From assembly GCA_030017935.1 (NCBI GenBank), contig JASEGF010000041.1, forward strand, positions 1-8,899: a DNA stretch of 8,899 bases, given 5' to 3'. The notes below the pieces were generated by a model. The model ran no database searches. It saw only the letters and a list, made by a program, of their open reading frames with translations, and was not told the origin of the DNA. How positions within the stretch are numbered: the stretch's first letter is position 1; the number at the start of each line of letters is the position of its first letter. Below, one piece after another: positions 1 to 6,333 of this stretch. The position numbers and the translations under genes were made by a program. Origin of the DNA: Bacteroidales bacterium. Its GTDB lineage: Bacteria > Bacteroidota > Bacteroidia > Bacteroidales > DTU049.

Positions 1-465
1 TTATATTATTCTAATAAAGTAGATTCTACATACACAGATTCATCAACTACATTAAATAGTCAAATTAATATTGATGATTTCAAAGAACTTTTCAAAACAC
101 CTACTCGACAAGACACACTGGCAGAAATGCTACCAGATACAGGAGGTTCTAAAACTTTTTTTATCTATTTCGAGCCTAATTCATACCAGATTTATGATTC
201 TACTTTTCGATATTTATCATACATAATACAAGTTTTATATGAGCATCCTAGTTTAAAAATTGTATTGAAAGGATATCAAGATAGTAATGAAGGAAATGCA
301 GATTTATCATTAGCTCAGCAAAGAGCGTTAAACATCTTTCATCAGTTAAATGGTAATGGTATAGCACAAACAAGGTTTACTATACAAGTACCCAATAGCA
401 GTTGTAAATCTGATTTTAGCTTTTTACCACATTGCAGGTTAGTTACTATTACTATTATTAATTAA
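1..465 (+). CDS. OmpA-like C-terminal domain protein (3' end only)
   Basis: The frame is open from base 1 to the TAA at 463-465, so this is the last 154 residues of a longer protein. The first in-frame ATG (127) falls just before the domain and is probably internal. From about visible residue 53 the sequence fits an OmpA/MotB peptidoglycan-binding fold: a strand reading FIYFEPNSYQI, a helix, the strand LKIVLKGYQD, then DLSLAQQRALNIFHQL and a GIAQTRF segment. In OmpA, one Asp and one Arg of this region bind diaminopimelate in peptidoglycan. The likely equivalents are the Asp of GYQD and the Arg of QQRAL, 14 residues apart against 15 in E. coli OmpA. The inferred role is anchoring an outer-membrane or periplasmic protein to the cell wall. 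The N-terminal part, which would show whether it is a porin or a lipoprotein, lies outside the window. The tail after the domain is short and contains two cysteines. Confidence 0.75.
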   Translation, partial: LYYSNKVDSTYTDSSTTLNSQINIDDFKELFKTPTRQDTLAEMLPDTGGSKTFFIYFEPNSYQIYDSTFRYLSYIIQVLYEHPSLKIVLKGYQDSNEGNADLSLAQQRALNIFHQLNGNGIAQTRFTIQVPNSSCKSDFSFLPHCRLVTITIIN

Positions 466-501
466 TAAATAATCTATTTATTTTTATTTAAAAAAAGTTT
501 T

Positions 502-509
502 TATCTTTG
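502..509 (+). promoter_or_regulatory. Bacteroidota -7 promoter element, TATCTTTG
   Basis: TATCTTTG is an exact match to the Bacteroidota consensus TAnnTTTG. It ends 26 bases before the ATG of the FKBP gene, predicting a transcript start near 515. No clear TTTG -33 box is visible; that region is almost pure A+T. The ATG at 536 is preceded by A/T-rich sequence with no Shine-Dalgarno motif. Confidence 0.65.
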
Positions 510-535
510 TAAAAAATACAAAAAATAAATTCTTT

Positions 536-1003
536 ATGAAAGTAGAAAAAAACAAATTAGTAAGCATAGCTTATACAATATCAGAAGATGAACCTAATGG
601 AGAAATCTTGGTAGAAATAACAGAAAACGAGCCAGAAGAAATTTTATATGATGATGATATGGAAAATTTAGTTTTCTATTCTCGTCTAAAAGGATTATCT
701 GCAGGAGAAAGTTTTAGTTTCGTGTTAGAACCAGAAGATGCTTTTGGTGAATATGATGAAGATGAAATAGTAGAGTCTGATTTAAATGAATTCGCTGATA
801 TGACAAATGTAAAGGCTAAAGATCTAACAGAAGATATGTATTTTACATATAATAATGATGAGGGTGAAACAGATTATTTTAGAGTTAAAAGTATAAATCA
901 TATAGAAAATAAAATAAAATTAGACTTCAATCATCCTTATGCAGGCAAAAAAATTAAGATAGAAGGTAAAATCATTGATGTTAAAGAACCAGAAGAAAAA
1001 TAG
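536..1003 (+). CDS. SlyD-like FKBP-type peptidyl-prolyl isomerase/chaperone
   Basis: A 155-residue, strongly acidic cytoplasmic protein with no signal peptide. The SlyD layout is visible. The N-terminal strand LVSIAYTISED (8-18) matches the SlyD start, GLSAGESFSF is at 53-62, and PEDAFGEYDEDEIV (66-79) matches the P(E/N)-(D/E)-A-(Y/F)-G-(E/Q)-Y-D signature. An insert-in-flap chaperone region covers about 80-125, and FNHPYAGKKIKIEGKIIDV (131-149) matches the closing NHPLAG strand. SlyD-type proteins catalyse prolyl isomerisation and hold unfolded chains. The metal-binding His/Cys tail of E. coli SlyD is absent. The segment at 39-52, where the family normally has a (L/I)(I/P)xG(L/F)ExAL helix lining the active site, reads DDDMENLVFYSRLK and lacks the usual Gly/Pro and Glu, so isomerase activity is doubtful. 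The gene has its own promoter and appears monocistronic, since another promoter follows before the next gene. Confidence 0.85.
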   Translation: MKVEKNKLVSIAYTISEDEPNGEILVEITENEPEEILYDDDMENLVFYSRLKGLSAGESFSFVLEPEDAFGEYDEDEIVESDLNEFADMTNVKAKDLTEDMYFTYNNDEGETDYFRVKSINHIENKIKLDFNHPYAGKKIKIEGKIIDVKEPEEK

Positions 1004-1039
1004 TTAAATATTTTTATTTTATATATAAAAAAAATTTAT

Positions 1040-1047
1040 TAAATTTG
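1040..1047 (+). promoter_or_regulatory. Bacteroidota -7 promoter element, TAAATTTG
   Basis: TAAATTTG matches TAnnTTTG exactly and ends 35 bases before the ATG at 1083. The predicted transcript starts near 1053, leaving a roughly 30-base leader. A T-rich run at 1011-1020 occupies the -33 zone without a clear TTTG. Confidence 0.6.
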
Positions 1048-1082
1048 TAAATGACATAAGAACCCCTAAAAAATATAATATT

Positions 1083-2171
1083 ATGAAAGGATTAAGAATA
1101 ATTTTATCAATGGCATTAATGCTATGTGTGGCCATTTTATTTGGCCAAAATCAACCACACCAAAGTACGTTTAAATACGGCTTTATCCCCCAAAAATCTA
1201 CAAAAACTATTAATTATGTAGTTAAAAGTACAAATGAGACCTTAGACACAGTAGGTCTATCAGACAATTTCTTCCCTGTTTTCTCACCAGATGGACCTAT
1301 GCATATCTGGGGATTAATTGATGCAGATTACAATCCTATCGGTTATTGGTTTGGTGTAAATGCTGATAGCTTAGATGGATGGGCACAGTGCTATCAACTG
1401 TATAATGTTGACCAGGTAGGTATTAAAGGTATTTTAATGATATTTGGTGGTAAAGATGATATTGATGAAGATAATAATTCCTCTCTATCAGCTTCTGTGA
1501 CACCTATGAAAGCTAATGCATGCATTATAGGTGGTACCCAAGGCAGTTATCAATATGGACCTGCCCCAGATATCAATAATCCTTATGCCAATGTATCTAT
1601 TCCTATTAGTGGTATCGATACTACAAATTTATTTACTTATAAAGAATTAGATCAAACAATACTAGTAAATGATGCATTTTGTATGGTAGCTGATTATTCA
1701 GATTTACGTGAAAAAGGTGATACTGCATATTTATTAAGTGATGATGAGGGTGATGGACTAGGATTACATTATACTCAATATGCAAAATATCCTTTAGGTA
1801 TGTATTATTGGGTAAGTACTAACTTTGGTACTAGTGGAGCTCTAGATGTTAATATTTCGTTATTTGCTGTTGTAGATTTAGATTATGTAAATATTAATAC
1901 TAATTCTTATTTCGAAGGTATGCAATTGACTTTCCCTAATATAACTAGAGATCCAGAATTAGTAATACAATTTGCTCTAAAAAATGCATCTAATACTTCT
2001 ATTGACATCATTAGCATCAATGGTCAAATAGTGAAATCTGAAAACTTAGGAATGATGAGCTCTGGCTCACATCATACCATTTTGGATATTTCTAATTTAC
2101 AACCAGGTATGTATTTAGTTTCTCTAAATTCTCAAGGATCTAGATTAATCAAAAAATTAGTTATTGAATAA
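1083..2171 (+). CDS. Secreted protein of unknown function with T9SS sorting domain
   Basis: A 362-residue protein that starts with a Sec signal peptide: a basic MKGLR, a hydrophobic core to about residue 20, and likely cleavage near FGQ (20-22). No lipobox is present. The C-terminal 80 residues (about 283-362) look like a type A T9SS sorting domain. FPNITRDPELVIQF stands where YPNP normally opens the domain, followed by a strand ending ISINGQIVKSE, then DISNLQPGMYLVSL (335-348), and a basic end, LIKKLVIE. In this family the domain directs export through the outer membrane and is removed on attachment to the surface or release. I do not recognise the central region (about 25-280). It is rich in Asp, Gly and Tyr, has three cysteines (103, 147, 200), and contains acidic loops such as GGKDDIDEDNN and SDDEGDGLG that could bind calcium (inference). 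It is transcribed alone from the promoter at 1040 and ends at the terminator at 2193. Confidence 0.8.
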   Translation: MKGLRIILSMALMLCVAILFGQNQPHQSTFKYGFIPQKSTKTINYVVKSTNETLDTVGLSDNFFPVFSPDGPMHIWGLIDADYNPIGYWFGVNADSLDGWAQCYQLYNVDQVGIKGILMIFGGKDDIDEDNNSSLSASVTPMKANACIIGGTQGSYQYGPAPDINNPYANVSIPISGIDTTNLFTYKELDQTILVNDAFCMVADYSDLREKGDTAYLLSDDEGDGLGLHYTQYAKYPLGMYYWVSTNFGTSGALDVNISLFAVVDLDYVNINTNSYFEGMQLTFPNITRDPELVIQFALKNASNTSIDIISINGQIVKSENLGMMSSGSHHTILDISNLQPGMYLVSLNSQGSRLIKKLVIE

Positions 2172-2192
2172 AAGAAAATTTAAAATTAAAAT

Positions 2193-2223
2193 AAAAAAGC
2201 CAGAATTAATTCTGGCTTTTTTT
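2193..2223. terminator. Bidirectional intrinsic terminator between convergent genes
   Basis: The 18-base perfect palindrome GCCAGAATTAATTCTGGC (2199-2216) is flanked by six A on the left and seven T on the right. It therefore gives a hairpin plus U-tract on both strands. It lies 21 bases after the stop of the T9SS gene (+) and 19 bases beyond the stop of pfkA (-), serving both. Confidence 0.9.
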
Positions 2224-2242
2224 GTTAAATCACTTTTACAAG

Positions 2243-3217
2243 CTAAATAGCCAAAACATACATCATTTCTAATAAATCTTTATCTACACCCTTGAAGTTT
2301 TTAACTGCTCTCTCCAGCGGGATTTTTACAATTCGTTCGTTCATAATGCCTATCATAATTTTGTCATCACCCGTCATAATAGATTTGACAGCATTATAAC
2401 CCATTCTAGAAGCATTTAGTCTATCTCTGAGAGTAGGATTGCCCCCTCGCTGAATATGACCTAACACTGTATATCTAATTTCATAGTCTGGTAGTTTTTC
2501 TTTAACCATTTCTGAAACTTTAACAGCACCACCCAGTTCCTCTCCTTCTGCTACAATAATTATAGAACTTTTTTTATTACTTCTCCATCTATTTTGTATA
2601 TTATCGACGAGATCATCCATATTAGTTTTAGTTTCAGGTATTAGAATCTCCTCTGCACCATTAGCAATGCCAGTATATAGAGCTATATATCCTGCATCTC
2701 TTCCCATTACTTCTACAAAAAATATTCTACTATGAGAGCTAGCAGTATCTCTTATTTTATCAACAGCTTCCACGACAGTATTACATGCTGTATCAAATCC
2801 AATAGTATAATCTGTTCCATATAAATCGTTGTCAATAGTGCCAGGTATGCCTATAACCTGAATATCAGGAAATTCATTTTTAAATTCACATGCTCCCTTG
2901 AAAGTGCCATCGCCACCAATAAGAACTAATGAATCTATATCTCTTTTAAGCAAATTTTCATGTGCTATTTGACGATATTCTTTTTCAAAAAAACGCTTGC
3001 TGCGTGCAGAACGTAAAATAGTGCCACCTCTTTGAATAATATTGCTAACATCACTAGCATGCATTTCAAACATATTATTCTCAATTAAACCGTGATACCC
3101 TTCGTAAATACCATAAACATTTCTACCATTAAATATTGCAGTACGTACTACAGCTCTTATAGCAGCATTCATCCCAGGAGCATCTCCTCCCGATGTCAAT
3201 ATACCTATATTCTTCAT
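2243..3217 (-). CDS. pfkA: ATP-dependent 6-phosphofructokinase
   Basis: A 324-residue protein, about the length of bacterial PfkA (320 in E. coli). It phosphorylates fructose 6-phosphate to fructose 1,6-bisphosphate, the committed step of glycolysis, as a cytoplasmic homotetramer. Visible motifs in order are TSGGDAPGMN (8-17, nucleotide binding), RGGTILRSAR (63-72), GGDGT (101-105), PGTIDND (125-131, with Asp129 as the catalytic base by homology), EVMGRDAGY (169-177, sugar phosphate) and LGHIQRGG (252-259). Gly in GGDGT and Gly in PGTIDND mark the ATP-using type; pyrophosphate-dependent enzymes carry GGDD and PKTIDND. No motif is missing. The ATG at 3217 starts directly at the first beta strand (MKNIGILTSGG) and lies 16 bases after a promoter element, so the start is secure. 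A stop TAG is followed by the shared terminator. No evidence ties it to one operon with pyrI: a 300-base gap with its own promoter separates them. Confidence 0.97.
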   Translation of the reverse strand: MKNIGILTSGGDAPGMNAAIRAVVRTAIFNGRNVYGIYEGYHGLIENNMFEMHASDVSNIIQRGGTILRSARSKRFFEKEYRQIAHENLLKRDIDSLVLIGGDGTFKGACEFKNEFPDIQVIGIPGTIDNDLYGTDYTIGFDTACNTVVEAVDKIRDTASSHSRIFFVEVMGRDAGYIALYTGIANGAEEILIPETKTNMDDLVDNIQNRWRSNKKSSIIIVAEGEELGGAVKVSEMVKEKLPDYEIRYTVLGHIQRGGNPTLRDRLNASRMGYNAVKSIMTGDDKIMIGIMNERIVKIPLERAVKNFKGVDKDLLEMMYVLAI

Positions 3218-3232
3218 TTTATTATTTTTTTA

Positions 3233-3240
3233 CAAAAATA
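3233..3240 (-). promoter_or_regulatory. Bacteroidota -7 promoter element for pfkA, TATTTTTG
   Basis: Read on the minus strand, 3240 to 3233 is TATTTTTG, an exact TAnnTTTG match. It ends 15 bases before the pfkA ATG, giving a very short leader (start near 3227). The -33 zone (about 3257-3264) has no TTTG and overlaps a small A/T inverted repeat, ATAAAC/GTTTAT (3252-3267). The MITE-like element ends further upstream and does not interrupt this promoter. Confidence 0.6.
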
Positions 3241-3295
3241 ACTATAATATCATAAACTTTCGTTTATATTATAACTGTATTAAATACACTTTTTG

Positions 3296-3512
3296 GGGTT
3301 CTATAACGTTTATTGTGGGTAAATTATTTTACCACAAAGAACACTATGACATTACACAAAGTTCACAAAGTACCATTTATAATACTTTGAATTCTATCAT
3401 TCTCTGTGTTCTTTGTGCATTCTTTGAGAACTTTGTGGTTAATATTCAACTGTCCAATAATAAATAAAAGTACTTTTGTTAATCTTAACCCACTCAAAAC
3501 GTTATAGAACCC
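3296..3512. mobile_element. MITE-like element with 25-bp terminal inverted repeats
   Basis: The ends 3296-3320 and 3488-3512 are inverted repeats that match at 22 of 25 positions. The outer 16 bases, GGGTTCTATAACGTTT, are identical, and the three mismatches are adjacent (positions 17-19). The element is 217 bp, A/T rich and carries no credible gene, which fits a non-autonomous miniature inverted-repeat transposable element. It lies in the gap between pyrI (its edge is 5 bases after the pyrI stop) and pfkA (79 bases before the ATG). Runs of T touch both sides (3290-3294, then one G; 3513-3519), so a T-rich target duplication is possible but cannot be proved. The inside holds a second inverted repeat (3331-3439) and the palindrome AAAAGTACTTTT (3466-3477). 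No related transposase is in the window, so the parent family is unknown. Confidence 0.7.
3331..3439. repeat. Imperfect inverted repeat built from CACAAAG units
   Basis: ACCACAAAG (3331-3339) pairs exactly with CTTTGTGGT (3431-3439). Inside these, CACAAAG recurs at 3355-3361 and 3364-3370 on the plus strand, and its complement CTTTGTG at 3411-3417, with near copies at 3404-3410 and 3422-3428. The two arms thus mirror each other imperfectly around a centre near 3385. Similar CACAAAG/CACAGAG clusters occur between genes in many bacterial genomes (recalled, not checked). A transcript running out of pyrI could fold here. The arrangement inside the larger element is asymmetric: 10 bases to the left terminal repeat and 48 to the right. 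Confidence 0.6.
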
Positions 3513-3517
3513 TTTTT

Positions 3518-3988
3518 TTACAAGAATTCCAAATCTTCTTTTCTCATAGTTTTTTCGCAATAATAGCATCTAAATTGCACCTCATCTAAATCATTTTGCA
3601 CAATAAATTTTGTTGTAATCTTTTCATTATTAGTGATGCATTTAGGATTTATGCATTTTACTAATCCGATTACTTCATCAGGTAGCTCTACTTTAGTTTT
3701 TCTAATGATTTCATAATTTTTTATTTCAATAATGGTAGCACTAGGTGCTATTAAAGCAATTTTATTAATATCTTCTTTTTCGAAAAATTTATTGCTAACT
3801 TTAATAATACCTTTTTTACCCATTTTATGACTATCTAAATTAGATCCCAGATAAATAGCATCATTAAAATCCTCTAATTGTAAGGCTCTCAAAACTTGTA
3901 AAACTACACCTTGAGGTATATGGTCTATAACTGTACCATTTTCTAGTGCAGAAACTTTTAATTCTTTTTTATTGTAATTATCTTGCAT
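3518..3988 (-). CDS. pyrI: Aspartate carbamoyltransferase regulatory subunit
   Basis: A 156-residue protein, close to E. coli PyrI (153). It binds nucleotides (CTP, UTP, ATP) and couples them to the activity of PyrB in the aspartate transcarbamoylase holoenzyme. The N-terminal allosteric domain begins with KKELKVSALENGTVIDHIP (7-25), matching the family start, followed by AIYLGSNLDSHKMGKKGIIKV (44-64). The C-terminal zinc domain has all four cysteine ligands, Cys112-x4-Cys117 and Cys141-x2-Cys144, so it should still contact the catalytic chain. The start at 3988 places the protein 22 bases after the pyrB stop, in one transcription unit. The stop codon TAA at 3520-3518 abuts the MITE-like element, so the natural 3' end of the transcript falls in or has been replaced by that element; no ordinary terminator is visible. 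Confidence 0.95.
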   Translation of the reverse strand: MQDNYNKKELKVSALENGTVIDHIPQGVVLQVLRALQLEDFNDAIYLGSNLDSHKMGKKGIIKVSNKFFEKEDINKIALIAPSATIIEIKNYEIIRKTKVELPDEVIGLVKCINPKCITNNEKITTKFIVQNDLDEVQFRCYYCEKTMRKEDLEFL

Positions 3989-4010
3989 ACAAATTAATTT
4001 TTAAAATATT

Positions 4011-4919
4011 TTAAACTTCTATACCTAGCATATAGCAAATAAGTGCTTGCCTAACGAATAACCCATTTTGGGCTTGTTGAAAGTAGTAAGCATATGGAGT
4101 TGCATCTACAGAGATATCTATTTCATTAACTCTAGGAAGTGGATGAAGAATTTTCATATTAGGTTTCACATTTGATAGCATGTTAGCATTAAGGATATAG
4201 GAATTTTTTACTTTTTCATATTCCATAGGATCTGCGAAACGTTCTTGCTGAATACGCGTCATATAAATAATATCACTCAATGGAATAGCATCTTCTAATC
4301 TTTCATATTGAAAATAGGGCAGATTATTTTTCTTAATATAATATTTTACAGCACTCGGAAGTTTAAGCTCTAGTGGAGAAACTAAATGAAATGTAGTATT
4401 AAAATCTGTCATAGCTTTAACTAGGCTATGGACAGTTCTACCATATTTCAGATCTCCTACAAAAGTGATATTGAGGTTATCTAGAGTATGCTGTGTTTGC
4501 AAGATACTATACAAATCTAGCAGACATTGAGTAGGATGCTGATTAGAACCATCTCCTGCATTTATAAAAGGTACTGTACAATTTTCACTAGCATATCGAG
4601 CACTACCATCTAAAGGATTACGCATTATTATCATATCAGAATATTGATTAATAGTACGTATTGTGTCACCTAATGATTCTCCTTTTTTCACACTGGTATT
4701 TGTAGCCTCTGAGAAACCAATAACTCTACCACCTAATCTTTGAATAGCTGATTCAAAGCTGAGCCGCGTGCGAGTAGATGGTTCAAAAAATAATACTGCT
4801 ATCACCTTGCCATTGAGTAAATTTTGGTCCGGATTAGCTTCGAACTTTTTAGCCATATCAAGAATGTGTAGTATTTCTTCTTTATTAAAATCATTAATAC
4901 TTACAAGATCTTTTTTCAT
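4011..4919 (-). CDS. pyrB: Aspartate carbamoyltransferase catalytic subunit
   Basis: A 302-residue protein, near the usual 305-310. It condenses carbamoyl phosphate with L-aspartate to N-carbamoyl-aspartate, the committed step of pyrimidine synthesis, in the cytoplasm. Carbamoyl phosphate motifs are FFEPSTRTRLSFE (44-56, with STRTR at 48-52), the mobile SVKKGES loop (76-82, with Lys79 the likely counterpart of catalytic Lys84) and HPTQ (128-131). The aspartate-binding side shows GDLKYGRTVHSL (155-166), MTRIQQERF (220-228) and HPLPR (259-263). All catalytic motifs are intact, and FVRQALICYMLG closes the chain as usual. Ornithine carbamoyltransferase is excluded by the HPLPR motif and the pyrI partner. 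The upstream gap to the GTPase gene is only 58 bases. It contains a terminator and no TAnnTTTG element, so expression may rely on readthrough or a nonstandard promoter. Confidence 0.97.
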   Translation of the reverse strand: MKKDLVSINDFNKEEILHILDMAKKFEANPDQNLLNGKVIAVLFFEPSTRTRLSFESAIQRLGGRVIGFSEATNTSVKKGESLGDTIRTINQYSDMIIMRNPLDGSARYASENCTVPFINAGDGSNQHPTQCLLDLYSILQTQHTLDNLNITFVGDLKYGRTVHSLVKAMTDFNTTFHLVSPLELKLPSAVKYYIKKNNLPYFQYERLEDAIPLSDIIYMTRIQQERFADPMEYEKVKNSYILNANMLSNVKPNMKILHPLPRVNEIDISVDATPYAYYFQQAQNGLFVRQALICYMLGIEV

Positions 4920-4943
4920 ATATTTGGTTTATTAATTTCTTAT

Positions 4944-4970
4944 AAAAAAAGCGGCTTATAGCCGCTTTTT
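4944..4970 (-). terminator. Intrinsic terminator or attenuator before pyrB
   Basis: AGCGGCT (4950-4956) and AGCCGCT (4960-4966) form a GC-rich 7-bp stem with a 3-base loop. On the minus strand the hairpin is followed by seven T (4950-4944), the form of a strong intrinsic terminator. It starts 11 bases beyond the stop-codon edge (4978) of the GTPase gene and ends 24 bases before the pyrB ATG. A-run and T-run on both sides make it potentially active in either direction, but only the minus strand is transcribed here. Confidence 0.88.
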
Positions 4971-4977
4971 AAAATTT

Positions 4978-6318
4978 TTATTTATTTAAATTATGATTTT
5001 TTACAAAATCATCAAGTATTACATCAAAGGTTGGATATCCAATTTCTTGTAGGTCATAACCCACTCTGATAATAGGTTTATTAACTTTCACTACTCTACC
5101 AAGATCAATAGGAGTACCACTAATGACTAAATCTACTGGAGTATTATTAATTGTAGCTTCTAGATCTTTAATTTGCTCATCACCATAGCCCATAGCTGGT
5201 AATAGAGTACCTATATGAGGATAAGTTTCGAAAGTTTGTTTGATTTTACCAACAATATATGGACGAGGATCTACCATTTCTGCAGCGCCAAATTTCATTG
5301 CAGCAATAGTAGCAGCACCTATAGTCATTTCTCCGTGTGTGAGTGTGGGGCCATCCTCTACTACTAATACACGTTTCCCTTTTATTTGAGACGGATTATT
5401 CACTGTTATTGGTGAAGCACCATCTATGACTATTGCATTTGGATTAATATTTCTAATATTATTACGAACAGTATTAATATCATTTAGGCTAGCACTGTCT
5501 ATTTTATTAATTACGATGACATCTGACATCCTAGCTACCACTTCTCCTGGATAATAGCTAACCTCATGTCCTGGACGTAGAGGATCTACTACACCTACCA
5601 TCAAATCTGGTTTGTAAAATGGGAAGTCATTATTGCCACCATCCCATAAAATAACATCGCAACCATCAGGATCATTCTCAGCAGCTCTCAATATAGCTTC
5701 ATAATCTACGCCAGCATAGATAACATTACCACGAACCACATGTGGTTCATATTCTTCCATCTCTTCTATAGTGCAGTGATGTTTCTTTAAGTCTTCAACA
5801 GTAGCAAAACGTTGAACTTTTTGTTCTACTAAGTTACCATAAGGCATCGGATGTCTGACAGCTACAACTTTGAGACCTTTTTTCATTAATATTTCAATTA
5901 TTCTTCTAGAAGTTTGGCTTTTGCCGCATCCAGTCCTCACAGCACAAACTGCTATAACAGGTTTTACAGATTTAACCATAGTATCATTAGGTCCTAATAA
6001 AACAAAATTTGCACCATTAGCATTTGCTATTGCAGATAAGTGCATCACTCTATTGTAAGGCAAATCACTGTATGACAAAACTACATCATGTACATTTAAT
6101 TCTTTTATTAATTTAGGAACATCTGACTCAGAAAATATAGGAATACCATCAGGATATAATTTACCTGCTAGCTCTGCTGGATATTTTCTATCATCGATAT
6201 CAGGAATTTGTGCAGCTGTGAAAGCGACAACATTAAAATTTTCATTGTCTCTGTAATAAACATTAAAATTGTGAAAATCACGTCCTGCCGCACCGAGGAT
6301 TAATACATTTCTTTTCAT
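4978..6318 (-). CDS. Cyclic 2,3-diphosphoglycerate synthetase-like GTPase
   Basis: A 446-residue cytoplasmic protein of the family related to archaeal cyclic 2,3-diphosphoglycerate synthetase, in bacteria often named only as a predicted GTPase. In order there are a Rossmann-like start, NVLILGAAGRDFHNFN (4-19), the P-loop VRTGCGKSQ (127-135, with Lys133 and Ser134 for phosphate binding), RHPMPYG (155-161), ILWDGGNNDFPF (223-234), DPLRPGHE (245-252) and the guanine/base-recognition motif NKID (271-274). The archaeal enzyme closes 2,3-bisphosphoglycerate to a cyclic anhydride using ATP. Substrate and product in Bacteroidota are not known to me, so I do not claim that reaction. The reading frame can be extended nine codons to a TTG at 6345, but that codon lies inside a promoter element (6343-6350). 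The ATG at 6318, which gives MKRNVLILGAAG, is the better start. The downstream neighbours pyrB and pyrI lie beyond a terminator. Confidence 0.8.
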   Translation of the reverse strand: MKRNVLILGAAGRDFHNFNVYYRDNENFNVVAFTAAQIPDIDDRKYPAELAGKLYPDGIPIFSESDVPKLIKELNVHDVVLSYSDLPYNRVMHLSAIANANGANFVLLGPNDTMVKSVKPVIAVCAVRTGCGKSQTSRRIIEILMKKGLKVVAVRHPMPYGNLVEQKVQRFATVEDLKKHHCTIEEMEEYEPHVVRGNVIYAGVDYEAILRAAENDPDGCDVILWDGGNNDFPFYKPDLMVGVVDPLRPGHEVSYYPGEVVARMSDVIVINKIDSASLNDINTVRNNIRNINPNAIVIDGASPITVNNPSQIKGKRVLVVEDGPTLTHGEMTIGAATIAAMKFGAAEMVDPRPYIVGKIKQTFETYPHIGTLLPAMGYGDEQIKDLEATINNTPVDLVISGTPIDLGRVVKVNKPIIRVGYDLQEIGYPTFDVILDDFVKNHNLNK

Positions 6319-6333
6319 AAAATATATATTTTT

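Noticed and set aside
1056..1072. AAGAACCCCTAAAAAA in the leader of the T9SS gene, resembling the MITE end (AGAACCCC plus A-run)
   Set aside because: Only about eight bases match before a shift, with no inverted partner nearby; it is most likely chance in A-rich sequence.
3243..3273. A/T inverted repeats TATAATAT/ATATTATA and ATAAAC/GTTTAT upstream of pfkA
   Set aside because: Short, almost pure A/T and overlapping each other; expected by chance in this composition, so not called as an operator.
3363..3569. Minus-strand open frame of 68 codons
   Set aside because: It runs through the CACAAAG repeat and the MITE end and overlaps the 3' end of pyrI in another frame; there is no domain and no promoter.
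5870..6058. Plus-strand open frame of 62 codons inside the GTPase gene
   Set aside because: It is wholly antisense to a conserved coding region, including the P-loop; this is a shadow of the real gene.
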